Source: Plectrocnemia conspersa
Lineage: Eukaryota; Arthropoda; Insecta; Trichoptera; Polycentropodidae
NCBI GenBank assembly: GCA_009617715.1
Contig: VTFK01000435.1
Span: forward strand, 62,001 to 126,000
Direction: 5' to 3'
DNA length: 64,000 nucleotides
Part shown: positions 12,961 to 25,369 of the stretch, piece by piece
Numbering within the stretch: position 1 is the stretch's first letter
Layout of the letters: each line of letters opens with the position of its first letter
Made by a program: the position numbers and the translations under genes
The notes under the pieces: generated by a model
The model's database searches: none
Seen by the model: the letters and a program-made list of their open reading frames with translations, nothing else
What the model was told of the DNA's origin: nothing

Positions 12961-13560
12961 TAATATATTAAACATTTTTTATATGACAACCGCCCGTCAT
13001 CGTTGAATCTCTTCAGTTAAGAAATATGGCCGTAATCAGCGATATTATTGAAAATATTTACATATATATTTATGAGACTCGTTGTGCACACGCTAAGAGA
13101 TTTTTTTGCTCGGCGAGAGACGGATCTAATGTATATATTTTGACAGCAGATTGACAGGCAGAAGCACGCGCATTTTCATGAATGTCTTATATGGTAAAAA
13201 AATCGCAACTTTGCCCCTGCGTTTTTTTTAAGGAAATTTTCCTTCTTCCCGCAGCTCTACGCAAATATTGTAGATGAGGCGAGCGATCCGACAGCCTAAT
13301 GAATAAATATGAGGGGGTGATATTTTTTTCTTTCGCTATTCGTTCGTGTTTTATATTATTTCATATCATTCTGTGGCTCTAGGTCTCGGGTAATTCATCA
13401 CCTTGAAGGGATTTTGTCGCTCGGCTTGACACATTCGCAGATTTCATTTCCAACGTTCACGTGGTTACTATGAATTATGAGTGGTAAGCTTTCTAAAAAA
13501 GCGATCGCCTGTCTAGGCTGACTGCTCAGAAGTTAATGACAAAATTAAATTGCATTGAAG
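12961..13560. other. GC-richer island, candidate regulatory DNA
   Basis: Includes ACCGCCCGTCATCG, a TCGGCGAGAGACGG patch and AAAAGCGATCGCC near 13498. No reading frame of note. Confidence 0.25.
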
Positions 13561-15370
13561 GTTCAGGATATCTGAAATAAATTTTTAAAAAAAAATTAAC
13601 GGGCTTTAAGATCTATCAAAAGTTTTTGTTGTAAAAAAATTGAGCTGTAGCATTATTTTAAATATATTTTTTTATATCACTGTTGTTGTAATATTGCAAT
13701 AATATAGTATTGTATTTTAAAAACATTGCTATTTTAACCAATATTTTGGCATGTAATTTATTTTAATATTATTATTTATACAGCCATTTTTCAAATATCG
13801 ATGTACTAAATCTAAAAAAATACATAACGGCAAAAAAATGTTTTCCAACAATGCCCAATATATCACCGATTCATATAATGTGATGACAGTAAGACACGGC
13901 ATTAAAAAGATGCTGAAAATTTACTTTTGTAAAGGTCAAAGAAACGACGTAAAGCCCTACCCATATGTATACCGCAGGTCTTGACCTTAAAAGCTCTGAA
14001 ATAAAAAAGCGTGTGGCTATGCAATTTACTTTTATGCATATAATAAATCCTACACATTTCGCATATAATACGAATTTATGAGTGCGAAATTAAATATTGA
14101 TTTGCAAATCCCTGGTCACTGACAGTCTGGCGTACTTTATATACTTTATCATATTTCTCACGCCAGATGCTACGATGCTAATAGACAAATTCTTTTTTTT
14201 GTGAAATAGAGTCGTAAAGACCGTTTTTTTTATTCTTGTTCATAAAACCGAACCTGGTGTACGTCGTAACTCTGGAATACCATATATATATTTTTTTTAA
14301 ATACAATATTTCACTATCAACTCATATCGTAAAGCTATAAGCTTGTCTCGTTCGGATTTGTTTTATTGAACTGTAGAATTATGGTATTAACGACGTTTTA
14401 TTTATGTTTTCTGAAAGCTAATGAGTTTTGTGTGACGTTTGCGACTTTAAATTTTTTAACATATCTTTTGAGATTATGTTTCGTTTGATGATAAATATTA
14501 AAATGCACTGAGTTTTTTTGTACAAATATAATTTAAAATGATGTATATACGTAGGGCGCAATGTAAAATATATTATCTAGTGCGCATCTTTTCCAAAGAA
14601 AGAGTAGTCTTCAGTTTTTCATTAGTAAATAACGCTTTAAGACAAATGTGTTATATTTAAGTTATTAACGCAATACTTTCGATCTCTTTTGTGTTTTTTT
14701 ATACGGTCGTTACAATGTCCTCTAAATTATAAATTTTTTGCTGAAAGTTGAAGCCCACACAGTGCGGTTAATTTAGTTTTGGCTATGGTTATAACCGCTA
14801 ATGGTTTTCAAAATTGTAAGTTAGGCTGCTTTTAAATTCTTGGGTCTTTCGAAATATATCTATCGTGGTTTTGTTTGGTTTAAGAACCTCTCTTCGATTG
14901 TCATTTTCAGTATTATTAATTTATATAAATTATATCCATTTTTTCTTAATCTCACGTATGAATATGGTGATAAATATCTAAAAATTAAATCGAGATAGAT
15001 CTTTCACTGTCTCATCTATAGATTGTGAGCTTTTAATAGTATGCAAATAATAAAAAAAGATGTCACTATTTTACAGACTATGCTTGCCCCGTTGTACAAG
15101 CATTGTGCTAACGCCTTTTATTTTATGACAAAAAAAAAACTATTGTCACTGACAGAATATTTCATGTGAATAAATGATCATTAATTTGCGCGTATTAGGT
15201 TCTAAAAAAAAATAAGCAAAACATATTTTTTTAAGTAGGGAATTATCGGGAAATGTCGTATTTTTAAAAACATTATAACTTAAATAAATATAAAATAAAC
15301 TGCCTTCGAAGTATTTTCTGTATAATGTATGTTCCGAATATCCTTCCCATAACAATATATAATAGTTTCA
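13561..15370. other. AT-rich desert
   Basis: No gene, element end or repeat recognised. A 69-codon - strand frame (15146-15355) has no supporting feature. Confidence 0.45.
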
Positions 15371-15374
15371 CTAT

Positions 15375-15560
15375 GTACTTAATACACATTGTGCGCGATA
15401 CAAGTCGCTTTAATTAATTGTTAATCCGAAGATAGGAGCGGATCAATATCGGCAAAGCAAAGGTTCCGTCAATCTTATCGTCGTTAATTAATCACGCTGA
15501 CGGTTTATCTCCTTTATCATACCATCGTCGTCTGCGTTTGTATATCGTCGTATATAACAC
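15375..15560. other. GC-richer island, candidate regulatory DNA
   Basis: Contains TTAATTAATCACGCTGACGG, with paired TTAAT cores and GATCAATATCGG. It lies directly before the first copy of repeat D. Confidence 0.25.
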
Positions 15561-15574
15561 TCACTTCACACCAC

Positions 15575-15775
15575 TACGGACCGGGACAGCTATTTATCCC
15601 GGTCCTGGTCTGATAAATCTAGCCCGGTTTTCAGCACATGCAGGCCCAGGTGGGTTAGTAAATCTTGGGTGGTCAGCATTTATGATTAACGATTTAGGTG
15701 GCCATGGGATAGGCAATGTCTAACTTGGAGCATTGACCATCTTTCGTCATTAAAAGTGGATTAAAGGTATAAGCC
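15575..15775 (+). repeat. Dispersed repeat D, copy 1
   Basis: About 190 bp that matches the reverse complement of 23.78-23.96 kb. Shared landmarks in order are TTTTCAGCAC, a GGTGG block, TTAGTAAATCT, TTATGATTAACGATTT and, best conserved, CATCTTTCGTCATTAAAAGT. The copies are clearly diverged but collinear. No tRNA-like head, reading frame or inverted ends were seen, so the class is unknown; it may be a SINE, a LINE tail or a Helitron piece. Confidence 0.72.
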
Positions 15776-16429
15776 CACTGGCACGGAATGCGTCACGGCG
15801 CAGGTGCTGTAGATATACATACATAATACATTACACACGACTAGACATATCATGAATATGCGAAGTTGTGGTTAAATAAATTGATCGTATTCACAATAAT
15901 ACGTTCTAACTTTTTTTTTAATATTAATATAGAATATTTTCTCCCGTAACTCGTAGTTATAATCTCATATCGGCTGTATCATAAGTCTCCATCTATAAGG
16001 TCTTTCTTTTAATTGATATTTGATCTAATTCATTAAAATTTTTTATTGATAAAAAAATCAAAATTATTTTGGTTTTGAGCTTTAAATGTTAAGCGTAAAA
16101 AAACAGTCAGCAATGATTAAAAAAAAATTTTCGTAATGAAAAAATCATTTTTGATATTAAAACGATTTTTTGTTATTGGTTTTGTTCCATTAAAATAATA
16201 ATTTTTTCCATACATATTAAATTATAGTTAAAAAAATAATGGGATTATTTTATTTTTTTAATTGTTTGTTGTAATCGATAGATACTGTTTTTTTTTTGTA
16301 AAAATAATATAGTATAAAAACTAAGATATTTAAGTAACTTGTAATCTTCAGTTGTAACATTAAGTTGTATGTATATTAATGGTTGAGTCAATCAGACATT
16401 ATGAATATCTACAAGTCAGTATTTACTAC

Positions 16430-16680
16430 CAGAATAAAAGTCTGGGAATCAGTGACATTTATATAAATAATTATAAATTATTATGCGTAATAAAATCGAA
16501 AACCAATAGATACTATTTTTAGCTAAGGCCGGCTTTATTATTAAAGGGCATTTTTATTTTGATAAATAAAAATTAGAGTCTGTTTCCGTGGCTCGAACCT
16601 GCTGTCTCTATGTCTCTAGTCTAAGATCTTACGGACTACGTTATTCCGATCTTATGCCGGATTTTTAATAAGCGTTAAAT
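16430..16680 (-). repeat. Repeat E fragment and a tRNA-like (SINE-type) head
   Basis: 16432-16490 carries the AATCAGTGACAT word also found at 34.22 kb. On the - strand, 16660 down to about 16585 reads like a decayed tRNA gene. It has an A-box-like TAACGTAGTCCG and, about 34 bases later, a B-box-like GGTTCGAGCC. The T-stem bases do not pair, so this is not a working tRNA. A tRNA-derived SINE is the likely origin. Confidence 0.42.
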
Positions 16681-16689
16681 TCGTATGCC

Positions 16690-17345
16690 AAAAACAATAT
16701 TCGAGATAAATTCAAAATGTCGATTTTTTAGGTTTTAATATTATATTTGTATAAACTAAAATTCATACAAATACATTTAAATGATTTAAAATTGCTTAAA
16801 TTTTCAAAGAAAAAATGTCGTTTTGATTCGCTTAATTCAGATTACATATATTTCCTATTAACACTTCAAAAACATTGTTTGACAATATAAGTTTTATGAC
16901 CCACTCTAGGAATTGCTATAAGCAAACTTTGCGTTTAGACTTTAGGAACATTTTCTGGTCAATAAAAAATATAATTGCCAATATAAATGCCTTAAAAATG
17001 AGATAATGATTGCTTTAAAGATTTGTTAGCCGGATAAATAAAAGAATAGTCAATGTTTCTTTTATGTTAATTTTGTAAATCATTTTTGTTATTTTGTATA
17101 TAATAAAAGTAACAAGTTTCATTAAATTTAACATCCATAAAATATTTCAGTCAAAATTTTAATAATGTAATAAATATTACTAGTTTGTTTTTGTAAATAT
17201 TTTACGATTTTTGGTGTTCGTTTATATTTTAAAAATTAGCTGTAATATAATTTATATGCAAAAATATTGACCCAAATTGTCCAAAATAAAAGTTTATCAA
17301 TTTATTATGTACTAAAATATATATTATGTATTACATGACTTTTTT
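16690..17345. other. AT-rich DNA, no gene seen
   Basis: Non-coding AT-rich stretch before the LINE fragment. Nothing recognised. Confidence 0.45.
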
Positions 17346-17349
17346 CTTT

Positions 17350-17960
17350 TCTATGACTTTTTTATTTTGCAAAATTCTTAAATCGGGATCTATAATTTAA
17401 GATCCCCGAATAATCAAATAAATTTATTTGAAAAGTTCAGTAAATGTTCTAAAAAAAAAGATATTTTAATAGAATGATATTTGCTTATTATCCGTTCTTC
17501 TACCCCAGCGCCTTTCTTTTAAGAGAGTTGGGAAAGCAAATAATCTTATTTGAAAAGTTGTAAATGTTACTAAGCACTTATTATTTTTCAACCTTTTAAG
17601 TAGAGTTGGGAAAGCTCAGAAAGTTGTATGTTACTAAGTACTTTTTCAAACTACTAAAAAGTGTTATCACAATCAAAATTTTTAAGGATTTTGGTTTCTG
17701 TAACATTTTCAAGGCTCATGATCTCGTCTTCATTTGACGCCATCTGGCTTCTTTATGCGCTGGTAATGCACATTATTATGTTCAATGTCAGCTACGAGGA
17801 GCTGGTATGGTTCGTATGATATTTTTTTTTTTTTTCCTAGGTACTCTCTTTTTGTGTATTGTAAAAATACTAAGGATTGTTTTTTGACCATCGTGACGCA
17901 TTGTAGTAATCTGTTAGTTCACGATTGTCCCAATTTAAATTAAAAAACATTAAAAATTAT
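17350..17960 (+). pseudogene. 3' end of an old LINE (same family as 28.4 kb)
   Basis: 5'-truncated LINE copy. It is collinear with about 29370-29970. Shared landmarks are CTATGAC, AATCGGG, CCCCGAATA, CAGCGCCTTTCTTTTA, TACTAAAAAG and GCTACGAGGAGCTG. It then has a 3' stem-loop: GACCATCGTGA at 17886-17896 and its partner at 17919-17929, with one mismatch. In the better copy this region encodes the C-terminal tail after the reverse transcriptase; here it is broken by stops and frameshifts. It ends in an A-rich AAATTAAAAAAC tail near 17945. Confidence 0.8.
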
Positions 17961-17964
17961 TTTA

Positions 17965-19150
17965 AAATTTTTATAAAAATTCTACATTACTTAAATCTCC
18001 AATGAAAAGCATAGTAGCATTTCGAATAAAAACTTAGCTATATTTTTACAAAATAAACTTATTTTTAATACTATAATTATTCCTAATTTTCGACAAAAAA
18101 TATTTATTTGTTAATATGAATATAAACATTATGTCGTTTGGTGAAATAAATTAAAAATCAGCGTTTAATTATAAAAATAATTAAAGTTTCTATGCAGGTC
18201 TTTCTATATTTAAATACATTTATGCTGACGCTTAATTTGCAACTCTGATATTTCGAAACCTTATAATTTTTACAATTAAACATTGAGCGAATTTCTATAA
18301 TGCTATTTACACACAATGCATTTATTAACTAATTTAAACGATTCATATAAACAAACCATAATATTTTCTATGTTTCTTTCTACTCTTAAATTCAATATCA
18401 AATCATATTTTAGTATCACTGTTTTTTAAATTATGGTGCAGCTTTAAAATCGCAATAAAAATATTATAGAACTGCTCATATTATCATATATTGAATATCA
18501 AAAATACGTAAAACGCAAAAATGAGTTATATTTAAAATCCGCAGCGAAATTATTTTTGGACCAGTAATCTTAAATTGTATGTTTTTTTAAATAATGTTTT
18601 TAAATTGAAGTGCAATTTTTTTTTATTACTTTATAAATGAAAAATAATATCTGTTTCACATTTTTTTTCTGCATAATATGCAGAAACCACAAACATTTAT
18701 TTGCATACATATTTTAAGATTTCATAAATTGAAAGCGAATGGACGTTTGGATTTTAGATATGTACACTAAAGTATTAGACAGTTATCCTTTTGGATACAT
18801 CCGACCTTTTTTAGGAGCTTGACATCTTATTGTTATTAAAGATTTTGTGTTTGTTATTTATTTTCCGAAAACAGCACGCAGCACGCAGCACGTCATCTAC
18901 AAAGCATATCTTTATTACTAATCGATATTGCGCAACTGATTTTTGTATGTTTGACTTTCCGCTGAATTATATTTAGCGATTGAAAATAACTACTAGTTAA
19001 AGTCAAAGTTGCAAACAAATCAATGTTTTTAAGACATGTCGCAATTGTAGGAGCTTTATTTTTTATATGCTTTATCTGTTTAACTTGTTCTTTCTGGTTA
19101 TGATTTAATTAAATATTATATATCATAAGCTTTTGACTTAATTAAACGTC
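17965..19150. other. AT-rich desert
   Basis: No gene or element recognised. A small tandem GCACGCAGCACGCAGCACG occurs near 18874. Confidence 0.45.
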
Positions 19151-19159
19151 ACAAAAATA

Positions 19160-19560
19160 AAATATCACGCATTGGGTTCAAATGGGCAAAATCGCATACC
19201 GCATCGTAATTTTCGCACACATAGCGCTTGTTAATCTTAGAAATCGCGGAAATTCCCGCGTTATCAAAACATTTTGATTTCGACTAATAAGGCCGTAAAC
19301 ACGAAACCCCATAGCGGCGCCAGCGATGTTAATCACAACACATAACCGACGAGGAAAACTGTTTACTTTGGGCGCCGAAGAACCCTAGTTGTTATTGCGA
19401 AATTATCGTTTCATTAAATTTGCACAACGGATTTGCGCTCTCCGTACACTCAACTGTGATACAGTGTTAAATTGAATCGGCTATATTCAGACGGCGGTTG
19501 TTTCCATAATGAAATTTCATTAAGATCAGTACATTTTGTTCAGTTAGTCTATATAGAGAA
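19160..19560. other. GC-richer island, candidate regulatory DNA
   Basis: Contains a CGCGGAAATTCCCGCG palindrome (about 19247-19262), CATAGCGGCGCCAGCGATG and several ATTA cores. Composition and palindromes set it apart from the flanks. No reading frame. Confidence 0.32.
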
Positions 19561-19984
19561 AGCCTTAAGGTACACTCGATGAATAAATAATCAAATAATT
19601 ACACATTATATTATTTATTTACATAGCAATAATGACAATTTGTATTTAAATGATTTCAAAAATTAAAAGACAGCTGATATCAGTGCTTATGTTCATATCC
19701 AAATTTTTGTAGCAAAAATTCAGTGTAAAATGATTGTACAGTTTTTCTTGCTACAGTTACAGTAAAAACAGCGATGACAAACTTATGCTTTTAGAGTTTG
19801 TTATCATTGCTTCTATTAGTTTAGTATATATTTGATATAAAATAATGTGTTTTATATTTTAAAATAATATTTATCCGGAATAAAAGCCAGCATAATTATG
19901 TTTAAAAGTTTAAATTTATATTAGCGGTCGCATCGTAAAATTTCCTCCTTTTATATACCTATAAATATATTGTATATTTAAAAC

Positions 19985-20510
19985 AAGTCTCGGATATTCA
20001 GATATCAGACTGTTTCGGACGCATTCCGCGAATGCCTATCCACGAAATGAAGAAGTCGGCGAAATAATGAATTAATAACGGCGGCCGCGAAACATTTTTA
20101 AAGCATCCGCAGCTCAAAAGTTTCGATTTCGCATTTATTAAATTACACGCTAAATTCGCCCACCGCAACTTTAATACAATATTATTTCGCGAAATTAATT
20201 TCGACCACCCGCCCGTCCCTTTTCCGGTGGATGCAAGAGTGAAAATAAAATATATATATATATATATATAAGTGTGTATAAAGTAATAACAAAATAAAAA
20301 TTCAGGTCTTCTAAAGAGAACACGGGCGGAGTAAAAAGAGAGGAGAGCTTTCGCTATGGTCGGTAAAGCGAAACGAGAGCTTTTTGCACAGCGCGCGATA
20401 AAATTTCGACATTTTTCCATTAATGGATTAGCACAGTCTTGGTCTTTATCGGAGCGTTGGGAAAACAACGAAAATTTATTCCCAAGCAACTATCGATATC
20501 ATTTTTTTTG
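19985..20510. other. GC-richer island with a short TA microsatellite
   Basis: Contains GGCGGCCGCG and TTTCGCGAAA-like words, with a (TA)n tract at 20251-20271. A 163-codon - strand frame covers almost the whole island, but it reads through the TA repeat and shows no domain, so I do not call it a gene. Confidence 0.32.
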
Positions 20511-20514
20511 TTTT

Positions 20515-22600
20515 AAAACGTTTTATTTTTAAAATTATTTATAAAATTATATTACAAAACTAAGAGTAAACAGATAGTATAATATTATTATAAATAGTGA
20601 GGAATATCTTATTTTTATAAGATTTTTTAATTATATACTTTTCTAGAATATGTGGAATATTTTATTTTATTCCCGAGGAGAGCTCAGGAATTTTTAAAAA
20701 AATATTTAAAGAAAATACTTGCAGTTTATGATTTAAATAAAATTGTATTTTTATTTAAAAATGGCAAAAAATTGTGTAGCTTATTAAAAGTTAAATATAT
20801 ATTAAACATGTGATTGTTCGTGTTGTGGCTCTGCGTGCTAAAATCTCCGCTGAGAGTTCATTCTAAATTCAATAATTTTTTAGTAATTTAAGGTTACCAA
20901 ATTAGACGATTCAAGGAAAAAGTTGCTTCGATACTGTCAATGTGAAGGTCTAGACTCTTTTAGTATATTCTGTGTCGATTTGCCGTAGCTCCACTGGTGG
21001 CAAGCTCAGGGCTCAAATCTCATGTAATTCCAAACCACGCGATAGGTGGAAAATAAAACGTGGATTACTATTTTTTAATAAACTAGTACATACGGCTTAA
21101 TTTTCTGTAAATATATTCTTAATTACCGGTATTTGTTTGTATTTAAAAAATCAAATTTTTAATTTTTAAGATTATTTTATTTTCAAATTACATTATTATG
21201 TAACAATGTTTGTAGCAAACAAGATCAGTAAAAGCTTTTTACTTAAAAATTGTATACATATTTTTTTACTTCCCTATAAAAAAGACACAGATGTTAGGGC
21301 CTAAGGATCCGGGTATTATGAAAAAATCACAGGTCAAGCATAGCTTTAATAATAATCAAATCACTTTATTTCTTAAATATTAATTAGCTATTTATATCTT
21401 CTGATAAATTCTTCGTTAGTATACTAGTTCTTTTTAAGTATGGTAATATTAAATTTTTTCAACTGCAGTTTTATCTATTCTATAAAAAAAAATATTTTAA
21501 TTTAGCTAAAATTGTTAAAATTAAATTATAAAAAAATGAAAGTTAATAAAACGATTAGATAATAAATAAATAATATAATAAGTCTAAAAAAATTGCAATC
21601 AACAGAGTGCATTATTGAGAAAATTATAAATAAAAAAAATCAAGCAACTAATAACATACCAAACGATTTGGGAAAGAATATACTAGCACAAAAAAAATAT
21701 TTATAATTAAAATTTAATTTTATTATAACAATTTAGCGAATTAAGGTATAATTAGAGAGCTTTTTCAAAATGTTCACTATAATTCTTATTCTGAAAAAAC
21801 ATTACTATTTTATTTTTTTGCTGCTTATTTTTTACTTGCATAAAATGTTGTTTTGAAAAAAATAATTATAAATAAATCTCTCTTAAGTGATTTAATAAAT
21901 AATAGTTAATATTCTCTTAATTGTATCGTTTTACAAAAATAATTTTTTTTTTCGATTAATTATAAATAATATTTTACCAGCTGCATTCCAGCTTATTTTA
22001 TTAAAAAAACTGCTTGACTTAACATGTGTGATTTAAGTCCCTCTTCTTATCTCTTAAGAATATTTGTAAACTGCTCCTTAAAATAGTATTCATCTAGTTT
22101 CAAAAGCGAATATTGCCTCAAAAAATAAATTATAGCGTCATATCGATGGTCTATTATTCTTTAAAATATTTCTGCATACCTACAAAAATGCTATTGTTTT
22201 TATGTATGCAAAAAGCTTTACACAATTTTATAATATGGTATCAATGAAGTTTAAATTCTCAATAAGCAAAGCAAATAATCAATGAAAAATTCGCCTCTTA
22301 CGCGTTAAAAGCGCAATAAAGCAAATTTGATTAGTCTCTACGACAGGGCAGCATGTTAATAAACATTTTTGCATACTGTACGTAACAATAAAAGGATTAG
22401 CTAAAAGCATTGATATATTAATTAATAATCTAAAGCAATCTGGAAATTCAATAACACTAAACGCGCTACTTAGTCGATGCATACAGTGATTCATCGACGA
22501 TAAAACGTTGGAGAGTTCACAAAATATTTCTGACAGTGTGTGCAATATTTTCTGTTTTCGAGGTATTTTTCACCTTCTGCTCAATCGTTTCATTCTTTTT
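20515..22600. other. AT-rich desert
   Basis: No gene or element recognised. A B-box-like GGGCTCAAATCTC at about 21008 lacks a correctly spaced A box. Confidence 0.45.
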
Positions 22601-22609
22601 GTTCTTGGT

Positions 22610-23330
22610 CTTGAATTGAAGGGACGTTCTTATGGGTCTGATTTGATTCCTGATTTAATTTTGAAGGATTGCGAATTTAGTCTAAACCATATTTTTGCTC
22701 AAATTCTCAAGACGTCATTATTTCATGATCTATGAAAATGCACAAAAGTCACACCTATTCATAAAACGAGTGACAAATTGTGTTTAAAAACTATAGACCA
22801 GTCGCAGCGTTGTCAGCTTCTGCTAAATTGTTGGAAAAATTATCCATAGATATGTCTTTAACTACTTTCACCATAACGGTGACAAAATCTCTCGATGCGG
22901 GAATTCAAGTAGACGTTGTATATACAGATTTTAAAAAGACCTTCGACATGGTTTGTCATGGATTAATTATAAAGAAATTGTGAAACCTCAGTTACTCGGA
23001 TGATTTAACTCGGTTGTTCTTGAGTTATTTGAGCGATTATAGACGGTTTGTAACTGATTGTTGAAAGAATATTTCAGCCCTTTGAAGGTTCCTAAAGGTT
23101 CCAATTTAGGCTTTCTGCTTTTTTATGTTATTTATTAATGACGTAAATACGACAGTTACAAATTAAAATGTTCTTCTGTTGATGATTTAAAATTGTATAA
23201 ATGCATTTGATCTGTTGCGGACTCTCTCTTTACAGATTGATTAACATTTTATAGAGGTCTGCCCTTATAGTGTTGGAAAGTGCTATACTGGTGCATTTTC
23301 TTGATCTCGTTCGCCATCAGCAGTAGCACT
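22610..23330 (+). pseudogene. LINE reverse-transcriptase relic, copy A
   Basis: Diverged, internally deleted copy of the LINE at 28.4 kb. It holds the start of the RT domain (GSDLIPDLILKDCE), the block before the active site, and DAGIQVDVVYTDFKKTFD, which carries the first catalytic aspartate. The YADD box of copy B is changed here to a VDD-type sequence (near 23180). About 70 bases before the TDF block are missing relative to copy B. Multiple stops and frameshifts make it a dead fragment. It ends near 23330 (TCGCCATCAGCAGT), before the 3' tail seen in other copies. Confidence 0.85.
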
Positions 23331-23505
23331 ATCGAGAAATATGGTTAAAAATTTATTCACTCAATATATATAGAGCAAAGATATTCAATAATCGATATCT
23401 AATATTTTTTTATTAACTACTCAAATTTTTAAATGATTCAGAAGTAGCAAAAATTTCTAAAATTCGCTTTAAACGTTCATTAATCGCATTAAATTCTTAA
23501 TTAAA
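23330..23505. other. AT-rich DNA
   Basis: Short AT-rich spacer. Nothing recognised. Confidence 0.4.
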
Positions 23506-23509
23506 GATA

Positions 23510-23735
23510 ATCCAAAAGTCCACACAATTCGGCGGCGCACGCGTGCCCGCGCATATTCCGCCCGATAATTTACCATAGCACAAAAGCTCTATTTAGTTGC
23601 GCCGCGAAATCAAATTAAGAATAATCACCAAACGCCGAGTGATTCGACGAGTGAATAACGACCCCGCCAGCTCGGCAGGAGACATTGTCTGAATATAAAT
23701 TAGAAATTATCCACTCGATTAGCAGTTAGCAGTGC
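23510..23735. other. GC-richer island, candidate regulatory DNA
   Basis: Contains CGGCGGCGCACGCGTGCC and a TTGCGCCGCGAAATC block. No reading frame. Confidence 0.28.
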
Positions 23736-23779
23736 TGGGCAACTAGTGCGACAAAATTATGTGAAGCTCCCTAGAACCA

Positions 23780-23965
23780 CTGCTGCCACCGGCTTAATCC
23801 ACTTTTAATGACGAAAGATGGCCAGCGCCTCAATTAGGACACCGTCTATCCGAACGAAATCGTAAATCATAGATACCAACCGCCAGAGACTTACAAAGCC
23901 ACCTGAACCGACGCGCACGTGCTGAAAAGCACGCCAAGTCCAGTTCCATATGAAGAAAAGCATGG
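23780..23965 (-). repeat. Dispersed repeat D, copy 2
   Basis: Reverse complement of the copy at 15.6 kb. The best-conserved end reads TTAATCCACTTTTAATGACG on the + strand (about 23794), followed by AAATCGTAAATCATAGATAC and GTGCTGAAAAGCAC. It is diverged but collinear. Its biology is unknown. Confidence 0.72.
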
Positions 23966-24097
23966 GCTTGTGAACGCTTGATGTAGAAAAAGCTTTTTAT
24001 ACGGTGTGGCACAACAGATAAATTTTTATTTAAATTCCTAAATATTTTTAAAACATAATTTGCTCCTACGTGGTATTGTAGATACGTCTAATGCCTG

Positions 24098-25143
24098 CAT
24101 TACACTCTCTGGAAGTTGGTAAAGGTTGGCCAAGGACGTAGAATATAGTAGGTTACTTCGGTCGAGTTCGGTTTAAAATCTCTCGAAAGTTGTCCGAGGT
24201 TACCGAGAACGGGAGGTAAAGTGGGGGTAATTCAGTCGACTTGGCCAGCTTCAAGCGCTTTCGAACATTGTCGGCAAACGGACCGAAGTCGGAGCTGCTC
24301 TTACCCTTTCGTTCTCTCGCGTGTGACGAGAGTGAGATAGATAACGATATGGTTTTTCGCAAACTGAGATAAAACGAGTAGCTTGGTTCAATTTCAGTAT
24401 GCGCGTAGGCGTCCTATGGTTAACACGCACGTCGAGCGCTGCCTCGTGATCACGTAGTCAAGTTATAATACCACATGCTTATCGGGGACTTCAACAGACT
24501 CTTACTGACATCTTTGAATGTTTTAGGGCACCAAAAGGGATTAATTAAATTTTTGATAGTATATTCTTCTAACATATATCGTTATTATTTTATTTTTCAT
24601 ATAATAATAAATAATTAAAAAATAATTAATGGTACTTGATTTTATAAAAAAAAATCGTTTCGAATATCCTGTATGAATTTTCCTAGATAGTTTATATAAA
24701 TGTCACACCATAACGAATTCTCATATAGAATCGATGGCGACAAATTCTAGGATAGTCACAGATGTGTTGTTCGTATTTTGAAGTATCATTTTTATGCCTT
24801 ATGGCATAATGCAAAAGCCGACAAAGATTTTGCGTAAATTGATAATATACGACCGAAAGTTTTTCACTGATGTTGTATTGGTGAGTGCCCACACAAACTT
24901 TTATAATTATCAGTAGCGTAATAATAATAATATGACAATTTAAAAATTGCGATTATTTAGCACATTTTTCGATCGTACGCAAATATGCTAGCTGTACATG
25001 ACAGCAGCCGCCATGCGTACGTCATTCACGCTCGCCGTCCGGACGGCATATGAAATTTGTGGCAGTGTGGCCGCTACTCGGAGGTCTGCGACCTCGGCCA
25101 ACTTCAGTTGAACTTCGGTTCGGACAACTTATTGAGAGTGTAG
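24098..25143. mobile_element. ~1.05-kb inverted-repeat DNA element
   Basis: The left end TACACTCTCTGGAAGTTGG (24101) and the reverse complement of the right end, TACACTCTCAATAAGTTGT (ending 25142), form an imperfect terminal repeat. More inverted similarity lies inside, including AGTTGGCC-type and TTGTCCGA blocks on both sides. Both terminal 300 bp are GC-rich, while the centre is AT-rich and carries a 66-codon - strand frame (24692-24892) with no recognised domain. No clean target duplication was found, so the superfamily is left open. Confidence 0.6.
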
Positions 25144-25369
25144 GTCAAGAATAACAGTATTAGTACTACGTAAAATTCCAGGCTCGAATCTCATATGAAT
25201 CTTGTTTTTTTTATTTATATCTTATCTGGAAGGACGGATTTAGTATATATTTAATAATTTGATTAATCATCATATAACAGGTTTTTTCTAGATTTGTTAT
25301 GGATGTCATGAATAAAAGTAAATAAATAAATATTTAAAATTAAAAAAATTAGTCCAGGTCGTGCATGGT

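Noticed and set aside
16585..16660. Possible tRNA gene on the - strand
   Set aside because: A-box and B-box spacing is right, but the T-stem does not pair and no acceptor stem forms. A decayed SINE head is likelier.
19998..20489. 163-codon - strand frame, one of the longest in the window outside LINEs
   Set aside because: It reads through a TA microsatellite, has no domain or promoter, and sits in a stop-poor GC-richer island.
20985..21040. SINE-like promoter boxes (also near 25175)
   Set aside because: B-box-like GGCTCRAATCTC words occur, but no A box lies at the needed distance.
25060..25080. TGGCAGTGTGG, which matches the start of miR-34
   Set aside because: The match ends after 11 bases, there is no precursor hairpin, and it lies inside a transposon end.
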